Shown: positions 46,178 to 56,453 of the stretch, piece by piece
Layout of the letters: each line of letters begins with the position of its first letter
Numbering within the stretch: the first letter of the stretch is position 1
Assembly: GCA_003999685.1 (NCBI GenBank)
Contig: CP021223.1
Location: 1,922,001-1,986,000, forward strand
Direction: 5' to 3'
DNA from: Taiwanofungus camphoratus
Lineage: Eukaryota; Basidiomycota; Agaricomycetes; Polyporales; Taiwanofungaceae
Length of the DNA stretch: 64,000 nucleotides
Notes under the pieces: model-generated
The model's database searches: none
What the model saw: the letters and a program-made list of their open reading frames with translations, nothing else
What the model was told of the DNA's origin: nothing
Position numbers and translations under genes: made by a program

Positions 46178-48090
46178 ATGAAGGTTCTCTATGCTAGCCT
46201 GCTTGCGTTTACCTTAGCCATCGTTCCTCTTGTCAACGCGGCCGAAATCCCCGGGAGACTGGTTTGCAACATCTGCATTTGCTGTCCTTAGTACCTAGGC
46301 TGACAACTCGAGACCTCTAGCGTGGTTCAGGTCGAACAAGGGCCGCTGGTCAGTAGTTGCCTGCAGTGTACTGCGTGTGTTCCGCCCCTCACCATGGCAA
46401 TCACAGAATCTACCTCAGCCGTGACAGGCTTCGTGAAGACCTCGGGAACAAATTTCACTCTAAATGGGGATGTTTTCACCGTGGTTGGGTAAGTGAATAC
46501 GATAATACTACAAGGAAGTGCTGAATGTCGACCGTCCTGTGTTTTACAGTGCAAACTCCTACTGGATGGGACTCACGGGTCTCAACACGAGCGAGATGAG
46601 CACCGCCTTCGCTGATATTGCGAGAGTCGGGGCAACCGCGGTCAGGACCTGGTGAGGCCAACGGCAGAACAGCCCCTAATACCCAAATATTGATGATATA
46701 CTAGGGGCTTTAATGATGTGACATCCCCGAGTGGTGATTATTACCAGCTCTGGACCAACGGAACCGCTACCATCAATTACGGGCCGACTGGTCTGGAGAA
46801 TTTCGGTCAGTCTGATTTCGAATGGTCTTGCAATTGAGAACTGAACATGGGGTGCTTCAGATAATGTCGTCGCAATGGCTAAGGCCAATGGTCTTAGGCT
46901 TATCGTGACCCTGTGAGCATATTTATCCTGGTGATAACCAATACAATTTACAACTCCGTCGCCTTGCGTAGAACCAATAATTGGGACAACTATGGTGGGA
47001 TGGACGTGTATGTCAGTCAGCTGACCAACACTTCCTATCACGATTTATTCTACACCAACCCGGAAGTGATCGTGAGTGACTAGGTGGTAACGGACGAGAT
47101 GCTTGCTCAACTGAACCCAAAGGCCGCATATAAAAATTATGTCAACGCGTTTGTGGGCCGCTACGTGAATGAGCCCGGCATTTTAGGTTGGGAGCTTGCT
47201 AACGAACCGAGGTGTACGGGTTCTACTAGGTGCGCGCCATGGCATATTTACCGAGCTTGATAGCTCACCCAAGAAACACAATGTAGCGTAAGTACTGGCA
47301 ATTGCACCACAACAACGATCACAAACTGGGTAGCGGAAATGTCGGCCTATATTCACTCCATCGACACGAACCATCTGGTTGGCCTCGGTGATGAAGGATG
47401 GTATAACGACCCAAATAGTACAGACTACGCTTACCAGTACGTTAAATGAGGATGCATGATAATGGAGGCTGACACTTTACTCGATGTAGGGGCAGTCAGG
47501 GTATTGACTTCAACGCTAACCTTGCAGTCCCCACCATAGATTTCGGTACTGCACACGTCAGTCTTCCACAAATTAGGCGTGTTTCTACGTACTGACGCTG
47601 AATTACAGCTATACCCAGTTGAGCATCATATCTCTCACGTTCATCGTCATACTAACCATGCTGTAGTTCAGTTGGGGAGAGACTACCGATCCCATTGAGT
47701 GGGGTGTCCAGTGGATACAAAACCATGCGTCATCCCAGTACAACGCGAGCAAACCTGTCCTTCTGGAGGAATTCGGTGTGACGGACAACAAAACTGAGAC
47801 GTATCCTTCGTGGTATTCTGCGGTCATCAATTCAGGATTGGCTGGAGATCTTATCTGGTCAGTGTTTCAGTGGCGGTGCAGGCCAGTTCGACCTAATCGT
47901 TTCGCCTTGTTCAGGCAAGCTGGATCATATCTTCCGAGCGGTCCCACGCCAAATGACGGCTTTACGGTACGTTTTATGTAAGCGATATGCCCAGGAGACC
48001 ATGCTGATTCAACGGTAGGTGTATCCCAACGACACTGTGTATTCCATGGAGGCCTCTTACGCTGCACAGTTGAAAGCGAGAAATGGCTAG
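46178..48090 (+). CDS. Secreted GH5 endo-1,4-beta-mannanase
   Basis: About a dozen small exons. Exon 1 (46178-46261) encodes the signal peptide [20 protein letters not shown], exon 2 is 46331-46488 and the stop is TAG 48088-48090. Recognisable blocks are [79 protein letters not shown] (acid/base Glu in NEP), [11 protein letters not shown] and [12 protein letters not shown] (nucleophile Glu). This is the subfamily 7 pattern of fungal mannanases that cut the mannan backbone of softwood galactoglucomannan. No CBM1 cellulose-binding module is visible; a short Cys-containing stretch ([12 protein letters not shown]) stands where some homologues carry one. Both catalytic Glu are present. Confidence 0.92.
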
Positions 48091-48700
48091 CTAAATTGGA
48101 CGCCATCATACTGCTGATCGAGTTCATCTTCATGAGATGGTTCGCAGTCATCTGATGTTTAGTGAATCGTCAATACAATATTACGGATGCCGGGATACTC
48201 CAAACCTTTATCATTTATGTTGTCTGCTGTAGACTTTCCTGAGCACTTCAAAGTGAGACGCTCCATAGGGCTCGGCTGGCCTAAACGGGCTACCTTCCTG
48301 CGCAAGGTTTTCAATGTTTGAATATTCATATCGCAAACCCGTGAACTTTCATGGTCTGAATGCGCGGGTCACAACTTCACATGCCTTCGCCTTTCGAATG
48401 TCAGCATTCCGGATTCACCTAATCGTACCACTGGTAGTTGGTACTTACCGTGGACGAACATGATATGCTACGTAAGTGATTCATAGGTAGATGAATTCAA
48501 TTAGTTGATCACAACTTGGCGCATTGAATGAGGTAAACACACCCTATCTATAACTATCGTAAGTACCGTGCCCAATAATTTATTCCCGTGGCCCAACAGA
48601 AGTAATCGTTGCGAAGTCCAGAACGATCACGTCCTGGCCCGCCTGCTATCGAGCCATCCATCTAACACCCCGAACGAAAAGGTTATCGCCACCTTTGCTA
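48091..48700. other. Convergent intergenic region
   Basis: About 610 bases holding the 3' ends of the mannanase and the minus-strand glycosyltransferase. The GC content is low to moderate. No further feature is seen. Confidence 0.4.
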
Positions 48701-50425
48701 CTACCAAGGATGACAGTCCCCGCCGTCCCACCAGAACACCTTCTCGGGATCGCCGACGACCATCACCGCCTTCTGCATCCACGCGCCGTCGTACACCCTC
48801 TCGATCCACCACTTCAGCACCCAGTGCCGCACCAGCCACTTGAAGTACACGTAGAACCGCCACTGGTACGCCGTGACGACGCGCGGGTTGACGAAGATGC
48901 GCTGCAGGTTGAAGAGCCGCCGCAGGTCGTATGGCAGCAGGAAGGACTCGGACGAGTAGCACTCGCCCCGCGCGGACGCGCGGAAGCGCACGGGCGGCGT
49001 CAGCGCGGGGCTTGGGCCGCGCATGCCGGCGTTGGCTGCGGCCGGGTGCGTCGAAGGGAGCTCGAACGGGAACGGCTCGGTTGAGAGCGTGCGGTTCGAG
49101 CGGAGATGGATGGGGAGCAGAGGATCGGCGGAGAGAACGACGATGCCGTTCCAGCAGGTGAAGACGGGGACAGGAGCCTCGTCCTGCATTGCGCGGTAGT
49201 CCGCTGGGTCGAAGAAGTAGGGCCAGCTGGAGCGTGCCAAAATCTTGGTCAGCGGTATACGTTTTGAAATACGTTGGACGTACATTGTACTGGTTAGTCT
49301 TCTCTGCCGGTCACGAAGCACCCATGCATCGTAGCCGCCAAAGTGCCCAAAGTCCAGCCCACACGCCATATCGTACTCCCCATCTGCCGTCTCGAGCAGA
49401 TCGATCCAGCTCTCGGGCTCGATGTAAATGTCGTTGGAAAACACGACCTTGTCGTAGCCCCCCCGCTCCACGAGCGGTTGCAAAGCGCGATTGCGGATGG
49501 CCGACAAGAAGTTGATGCGATGGTTCCAGTTCATGTCTTCCGGACGCTCGGTAGCGTTGTCCTGCGTCAAGATACGTCTCGCAACGTCCATGTGGCCAAG
49601 CTTCGCGTCGAGCTTACGCAGGAGCATGGGCGATTGATCGCTGCTGTAGCTCTCGAGGATCGACACAAAAACATTAGCGGGGCCAAGGTAATGAATGACC
49701 TTGACGAGCGATGCCGACCAGTAGGGGATGACGTCCTCGTTGTTCGAGAACATGGCTGCAATGAACACTTTCTCGTTCTTTGCGTGGCCCAATCTGCGCG
49801 GGTGCGCAACGGCCGACTCAATCGCGGCACGATAGCGGATGTCCCCAGGATGTTCATAATTCAAATCTGCCCAGAGACTGACGCACAACAGGAATGAATA
49901 TGCGATGGATTGTATCCACCAACCTCGTACGAGCCTGCGCGGGATGCTGGCATGTGCTGTGGGCGATGCTGATCTAGACTGCGGTACACCTCTTTCCTCG
50001 AGATCGTCGGGGTGCCTGGTTGGATTCTCGCTTGAGTCTAGCTGCAACATGATGTATCCGTGCGCACGAGGACCAGACTGACGTTTTCTCCATCGGTTAC
50101 GGAAGATGGGGATGAGAATCCCACTCGACGCAAGCCAAAGCAACTGGACAAGGGCGAAGACCGGCACAACGGCCAGGAGTAAAAGCAGAAAGCGCCAACT
50201 GTGCGGAAACGCTGGGGTGAAGACGCCATTGTCCTCAAAAAATAACACAGAGAATAGACCGTCGGCTCCTCTGAATAGAATGTAAAACAAGAGGAGAGGG
50301 ACAAGGCCAGGGAGCTGGATGACGGACAGGATACCACTCCAGATCACTCGGGCGACCTGCATTTGCATCAGAGTACCTTTCAGGGCTCTAGCAGATCTCC
50401 AAACGGACCTGACGAGGGACAACAT
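48701..50425 (-). CDS. CAP59/CMT1-type membrane glycosyltransferase (putative alpha-1,3-mannosyltransferase)
   Basis: A single uninterrupted frame of 574 residues from ATG 50425 to TAG 48701-48703, notable among intron-rich neighbours. The N-terminal third has hydrophobic segments at about 30-62 and 76-108 and another near 180 (SIAYSFLLCVSLWA), then a lumenal domain. Family-type blocks are VFIAAMFSNNEDVIPYW, VFVSILESYSSDQSP, INFLSAIRNRALQPL, KVVFSNDIYIEPESWIDLL, YDMACGLDF, FTCWNGIVVL and ECYSSESFLLPYDLRRL. These match the CAP59_mtransfer family, whose Cryptococcus members add mannose with alpha-1,3 linkage in capsule synthesis. In non-encapsulated fungi the role is probably in cell-wall or secreted glycans at the Golgi. 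Confidence 0.87.
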   Translation of the reverse strand: MLSLVRSVWRSARALKGTLMQMQVARVIWSGILSVIQLPGLVPLLLFYILFRGADGLFSVLFFEDNGVFTPAFPHSWRFLLLLLAVVPVFALVQLLWLASSGILIPIFRNRWRKRQSGPRAHGYIMLQLDSSENPTRHPDDLEERGVPQSRSASPTAHASIPRRLVRGWWIQSIAYSFLLCVSLWADLNYEHPGDIRYRAAIESAVAHPRRLGHAKNEKVFIAAMFSNNEDVIPYWSASLVKVIHYLGPANVFVSILESYSSDQSPMLLRKLDAKLGHMDVARRILTQDNATERPEDMNWNHRINFLSAIRNRALQPLVERGGYDKVVFSNDIYIEPESWIDLLETADGEYDMACGLDFGHFGGYDAWVLRDRQRRLTSTMYVQRISKRIPLTKILARSSWPYFFDPADYRAMQDEAPVPVFTCWNGIVVLSADPLLPIHLRSNRTLSTEPFPFELPSTHPAAANAGMRGPSPALTPPVRFRASARGECYSSESFLLPYDLRRLFNLQRIFVNPRVVTAYQWRFYVYFKWLVRHWVLKWWIERVYDGAWMQKAVMVVGDPEKVFWWDGGDCHPW

Positions 50426-53118
50426 GGGAGACGTGCTCTGAATGGCGCATCACAAAAGCGCCGACGCAAACACTTGGAGATGCCATGTCCGCAGTATTAG
50501 GCGTTTCTGCATGTACAACCCACCTGGGCAGCCATCGCGTCACTGATGCCGTCTCGTGGAGTCGGATTTTCTGCTGATTTCGTCAAGCCGGTCAGGAGCG
50601 AGGCCACGGAGTTCAAAACCGGCACGAAAGGGGTGAGCTTACGGGGACATCGACGAAACATTTCTCCACACTACATGCAGGAAATTGTAGATTGCAAACG
50701 GAAGATACTGTGCCGCGGCGCCGAGATACCAATGCCCATTGACGGTATGATGACGAAACGTCCGCTGTATCGTATGTTCGCCTCTCGAAAAAAAACCGGG
50801 GCGCTATGAACCAAACGCGGGACATATACGCCGTTGATGAGAAGTAAACTGCGTTGAGTTTGTCGGTGAGCAATGAGGTAGAGCACTTGTGCACTGTTGC
50901 GACTTGCCTCCCTCGATCACATGTAGCCTTATCGGCCATACAAGGTTTAGTTCATTCCTCGCGCTCGCAGTAAGGAAATTGTATCGTTCGTAACAGTCCA
51001 TGAAGATAAACACTGCTCCAGTATGGACATCCACAGTGCGGTTTTCGGCATGATTCACAGATCTAGTGACATGCGCGCGTGAAAAACATTTTTGGCGATG
51101 CATAGGGTAAAGTCCTCCAAGGTCGAAGATCACATAAAACCGACGCCGAGGGCACCATGTCTACTCTTAGAAGTGTTGATTGATCAACAGGTAGGCTTTA
51201 TTTGACAGAGATGTAATACCGCGTCGTATTTGTTTCAAAGGATTCAGGAGAGTGGCCTTGTTTTCACGACGGTGGGCAAGCTTGTCAGCGTTGGGTGGGC
51301 GGGTGAAGAGTGAAGACCAGTGAGAGCAACAGTCGCCGATATTCGAGCCGCTTCAGTGTGAACGCGATAAAACCTCCTTCAATGCCGGCAGTCAGGCTTC
51401 AAAGCTTGAAACTTTATCGGAGCCATTCTTTCTCTCTATCTGTCGCATTACGTTTACCTGGGATAATACCTCGACCCTAGGCCCAAAAATATATCCCAGT
51501 CTGCAGTATCAAGACGCTTGGAATGCAAAGTATTCCAACCAATGACGCCTTCGGTGCTCGCAACAGACGGATCGTATGGAATCATCCCGGCGATACATGC
51601 AATGCAATGTCTAGATCACTCCACGACCGCTCATTTCTGAGACATTCGCATTGGTCCTCTCAAATGGGCCGCGAGGTTCGCACGTCCTCTGTGTTCGCCC
51701 GGAGTGTCTCCGAAGCCACTCCTCGTGCTCGCAACATCTACAGTTGCATGGTACATGTCTTTACATGCAGCGGCAGTGGGCAGCAGTACCAGTTAGCCAG
51801 CGATGTTCCTATTATCGGCGAGAAGTCTACGTTCTATTCCTCCCTCTCTATTTTAAGCTGTTGTCTGTAAATAACGCCCGTCCCTGCTTCAAGGCCTCAT
51901 CCTCCCCTATTTGACTATTGATGACGCCACGCTAGCGCTAGCGATACGGAACCTGAAGTTCCCGTTCGGGTCGGTGCTGACGCACATGAGCGAACATGTG
52001 TCCGGTTGAACATGAAGGTACCAATCAAATCACTTGGATGGGCAACCATATTCGAACTACCGTCTACTTATCATGGGTCTTACACTTGGAGCACATCAAC
52101 ATGGTATTGACATCTTGGTCCTTCCCGTGCGAAGGATGTCGACGACTGAGCCGATGTCCTCGGCGACCGACTTCCCCGGCTACCGTCATTCTCGATGACT
52201 CCATAACCAGCTGTCTCTGAAATGCGACACAACGCAATTGATGTACTCGCCAGTCATATGTGCGACGTGGGGTAAGTGAATGCATTAGCAGCATACGTAG
52301 AGGTTGGGCGACACAAGCCCTTACCTGACCCAATGAAATTTCTTTGCTCTCACTCATGGTCCTTCCCCTCACCGTTCCACCGGCCGGACATGTATAATAA
52401 CCTCATCGATATGTACAGTACGGGTGCCAGAGCCGACACTACCATCTACACGTCCCCCCACCAGAGCAACGACGAGCGAAGAGAGCTATTACAGCCAGAT
52501 CTAGACACAACACAGGGCGGCGAGAAAGCAAACGAGCGTGGGGGTAAAACGTCAGCAGCAGGGTACAGGGATATAGGGCGCGGTGCGGACAGGCGGCGTG
52601 GCCGGGAGCCAGTAAGTGCAGGGTGGCATACGACAGAAGGGGAAAAGCGAGCGGAGACACGAGTGCAAATAACTATAAAACATCTAGTACGGTATGGACG
52701 AAGGGCGAACCAAGGAGGACTATCCACACACCAGTGGACCAGCGCAGAAAGTCAAATAATAAATGTGAGCGAACGTCGAAATGCTGTAAAACAACACGTG
52801 AACGGCGAATGCGCGCAAATGCAAGTACGTGAGTTTGTGCGTGTATGACAAGGCCGAAATCCAATGGACGACGCGGACATAGATAGGGCGGGACGGACGG
52901 CGAGAGCAAGAACGTTTTTTTAGCAGCAAGTACAGTATGCACACGCGCGCCCACATAGACGCGCGCTCCGGATCAGCCAACAAACGAGCGAGCAGGGGCG
53001 AACGAGCGGACGAGCGACAGCATCGCTCGGACTGTCGGGCACATCACGTCGCCAGGGACAAAAGCCCGGGCAAGACGTCAATGAACCGAGGTGTCAGAAT
53101 CGAGGGCCGCGAGGGGGA
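50426..53118. other. Long region without a supported gene
   Basis: About 2.7 kb. The part from about 52300 to 53118 probably includes the 3' untranslated region of the minus-strand homeodomain gene. Open frames at 50546-50809, 51523-51870 and 52276-52848 lack motifs, signal peptides and intron-supported extensions. No repeat, tRNA or array was recognised. Confidence 0.4.
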
Positions 53119-56100
53119 CTACGGGTAGCCCGTCGAGGCGTACCCGCCAAAGTCGAACTGCAGCCCCTCGATCGCGGGCACGCACATGTGCATGCGCGTC
53201 AGCTCCACCGCGCCCGCCTCGTACAGCGGGTCCGGGCCCGCGCCCGCGCCGGGCTCGTGCCCCGCGTACGCGTACGTGCCGTACGTCCGCGCGTCGCTGG
53301 AGTCCGGGATGGGGACAGAGACGGAGATGGAGACGGGCACGGCGCTGGCGGCGGCGATGTCGTATGCGGCCGTGCCGGGGAAGTGCGATGGCTTTGAGAG
53401 CGGGTCGTGGTAGGCGGCGTACGGGTCGGCCGCAGAGGCAGACGCTATATCTGCGCTACCTGCATCTAAAGCGGAGGCGCCGGCGTACTCGCTCGGCCCT
53501 GCGGAAGGGTATTGGAGCTCCATACGGTCGATTGCCGGGTCCTGCGAGCAAGACAGCACCAGTAAGCACGAGCACGCGAGCGCCACGGACCAGTGCGGAA
53601 GAACACAAGGGCACGACGCACCTCTTTGCACGCGCGTGCGCCACTGCCGTCACTGTGCAGCGCATACGCCAGCTCGCTCGAGTGCGACAGGACCGCTGGC
53701 GAGCTGCGCTTCCTGCCGCCCAGCGTGTCGCCGCTGCCCTCGTGGTAATGGTGGTGCGGGCTGCCGCCAGCAACGGTGCTGCTCGGCGAGTGGTACCGCT
53801 CCCCGGTGGATGATCGCGCGTGCGGCTGGCCCTGTGGGCACATGTCGGAGCCAGGGTGCAGGAGATTCGGGCTGGAATGGGAGTAGGGATGTTGATATGG
53901 GTGCTGGAGCGGCGCAGAGTGCGCGTCCGGGTTGCCATTGACGTCGAGGTCGCCGAACATGGCAAGAATCTGGACGGACGCGCTGGGGGAAAGACAAGGG
54001 TAAGTGGTACGATCGCATCTGACTGGGGTCAACGGGAATAGGAGATGACGCCCGCGAAGGACAGCAGCCAACGCTCGGTCTCTGCGCTCCTTGAGCGAAT
54101 CGACCCAAAACCTGACCTCGAACATGCATTCCAATCCGCCCAACCACCCCCTCGATAACGGAGGTAAGAGGGCGCATACGATGGAGACACCAGCACGCCG
54201 CCATACCCGTCCACCTCACCCGTCCGCCAGTCTCACAGCCGGCCTCCGAGCCGCCAACGCCTAGCCCCCGCCACAACCCACGCCCAGGACCATCCTTCCA
54301 CACCCAACACCACAAAACAGGGAGGACAAAGCTCAGCACTCACCAGCTGCCCCGCCGCCCGTCGCCCTCCTCGCACCCCGCGCTCCCCACCTCCGAGTAC
54401 CAGCTCGTGTAGCTGCTCTCGCTCCCGCCCACACTCGCGACGCTCCCGAAGCGCGACAGCGCCTCGTAGTCGTAGTCGTAGTCGTAGTCGTACTCGCAGT
54501 CCTGCTCGCTCGCGCTCGTCCACTCCTCCTCCTCGGGCCCTGCGTTTCCACTCCCACTCCCACTCCCACTCCCACTCGCGCTCCCACTCCCCGCAGCCCC
54601 ATTCGCACCGCCTCCACCCGGATGCGCACTGGAGGCAGGCGAGGACGCAGACGCAGACGCGGACGACACGTGCGACAGCGGCGGCGCGCCGAACGAGTAG
54701 TCCGACGCGGGCAGCGGCCCCGGCGGCGGCGCGCCCACCGCGCGGCTCGACAGCGCGTACGCACGGTCCGCCGTGCCCGCCGGCGCAAGTGTGTGGTCGA
54801 CGGCCGCAGACGCGCGCAGCGCGATCGGCGGGGGCGGGGGCGACGCGCGCGGGCCCTGGGTCGCGCGCTGCACGAGCGGCGGGCGTCTCGCGGAATGGAC
54901 GTGGGCATGGGCATGGGTGTGGGTGTGGGCATGGGTATGGGTATGGGCGTGGGCGTGTGCGCTGGCGCGGCCCACCGCGGAGGGCGGGTCCTCGTAGAGC
55001 GTCCCGTTGGCATGCGCGGCGAGGTGCGCGTACGGGTGGGCGGTGAGCCGCGCGGCGTGGGTGTCCGTGTGCACGCTGCGCCGGCGCGCGAGCGGGTCGT
55101 ACGTGCCGCGGTGCACCGCGGGCGGGCCTGCGCCTCCGTCCGCGCCCGCGCCCGTACCGGTGTACGCGGGGAGGCTCCCACGGCGCAGCGCGAGGTGCGG
55201 GACGCCGAGCAAGTCGCCGCCATGGCCGTAGGCGAGGCCGTGGTGCGGGCTGTCGCCTGGGTGGTGGTTTTGGCCCACATCGTGGACGTGCACGCTCGGC
55301 GAGTGCGCGAACGGCGGGAGCTCGAAGCTCGCGAGGACCGCCGCGCTCGCAGGCGCGCTCCCGGAGGACGGAGGCGCGAACGGGCTGGAGAACGACACCG
55401 CCCGCACGCCCAGTACCGGCGGGCCTGTCGTGAGCGCGGGCGCGGAGCCGCTCCTGCCGAGGCTCGGGCTCGTGCAGATGTGCGGGACCGACACGGGGCC
55501 GGGGGAGGCGAGGGCATGGTGGCTGGCGTTCGTTGGAGTATCGAGGGTATTGCTGGCGTGGGGGCTGGGGTGTGCGTTTGCATGCTCGTCGGACACCGGC
55601 TCGTCGGCTGTCGCAGGGGTGGGCGTGGGCGCGTCCGCCGGGGCGATCGTCTCGTCTGAGGCATCGCGGCGGTGGTCCATGTCGCCGGGCGCGGGAGAGT
55701 TATTTGGATGTGCGTTGGGCAGCGAGTCCGGGAGGTGCGGGGAGCATGGAGGTGAGGGCGGCGGGCTGGGGCTGCTGCGGGGCGAAGAAGGTTGGCGGGC
55801 AGCGAGTGCCTTCTTGGCCTGTTGTTTTGTCTTGGCGCGTCTAGAGGAGACAAGGGAGGATTAGCGGTGCAGGTGAGTGGGGTCGAGCAGGGACGCGCAC
55901 CGATTCTGGAACCATACCTGTGCGCCGACCAGCAAAAGCGCCATGGACCGTGGCCGTCAGTGCATGCCAGCAAGCAAAGGCGGAGACTCACCTGCACACC
56001 ACGGGGGGTCATGTCGAGGTCGGTAGCGAGGCGCTTGCGGAGGGGCGCGTTGGGCTTTGTGTCTGTGCGGTAGACCTCCTCGAGCACCTTGAGCTGTGCG

Positions 56101-56453
56101 CGCGTGGTGCGGCGGCGGTGCTTGACCTCGTTGGGCTGGTAGGGGAAGAAGGTGCGCATGTCGACGTGCGCGGGGTCGACGCCGGGCGGGATGAGCGCGG
56201 GGACGCAGGTGTGCGAGGCGGGCGAGGACGCGTGTGGGTCGAGCGGGGAGGGGTAGTGCGGGTGGGCGTACGGGGGGAGCGGGTGCGGGTAGGGCCGAGT
56301 GGTGCTGTTGCTGTTGCTGTGGGGGTGCTGGGCGAGCGGGTGGGGATGCGGGGGGTGGGAGACGCGGTAGAGAGCGGCGTGGGGGTGGCGGGGGAACTCG
56401 GGTGAGTGTGCGTGGGCGTGGGCGTGGGCCTGTGCGGGCGGGCGGGGGTCCAT
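53119..56453 (-). CDS. Homeodomain transcription factor
   Basis: Five exons join in frame: 55992-56453, 55901-55917, 54344-55840, 53622-53982, 53119-53541, giving 919 residues. The homeodomain is at residues about 110-170: KHRRRTTRAQLKVLEEVYRT, KPNAPLRKRLATDLDMTPRG, then VQVWFQNRRAKTKQQAKK. Recognition helix 3 is split by two introns, with a 17-base exon encoding most of VWFQNR. The rest is low-complexity: His/Ala repeats at the N-terminus, a (AH/TH) run near 54890-54960, (SG) repeats near 54545-54590 and (YD) repeats near 54465-54500. Such factors bind TAAT-like sites in the nucleus; several in mushrooms regulate development, but I cannot name the ortholog. Codon use is extremely GC-rich compared with neighbours. 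Confidence 0.88.
54890..54960. repeat. Hexanucleotide-like GTGGGC/ATGGGT coding repeat in the homeodomain gene
   Basis: The plus strand runs through about ten imperfect GTGGGY/ATGGGY units, read on the minus strand as alternating His with Ala or Thr. This is a likely site of length variation between strains. Confidence 0.6.

Noticed and set aside
46340-46390. Possible CBM1 cellulose-binding module in the mannanase
   Set aside because: Only three cysteines in a short stretch ([12 protein letters not shown]); the aromatic and Gly/Gln pattern of CBM1 is absent.
51523-51870. 115-codon plus-strand frame as a small secreted protein
   Set aside because: It has a real ATG but no signal peptide, no family resemblance and no supporting intron.
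54622-55659. 345-codon plus-strand frame and the 706-codon minus frame in the homeodomain locus
   Set aside because: Both are frame shadows: the homeodomain exon reads out of frame after its intron at 55992, and the correct exon 3 lies in another frame with coding-like Ser/Pro/His repeats.
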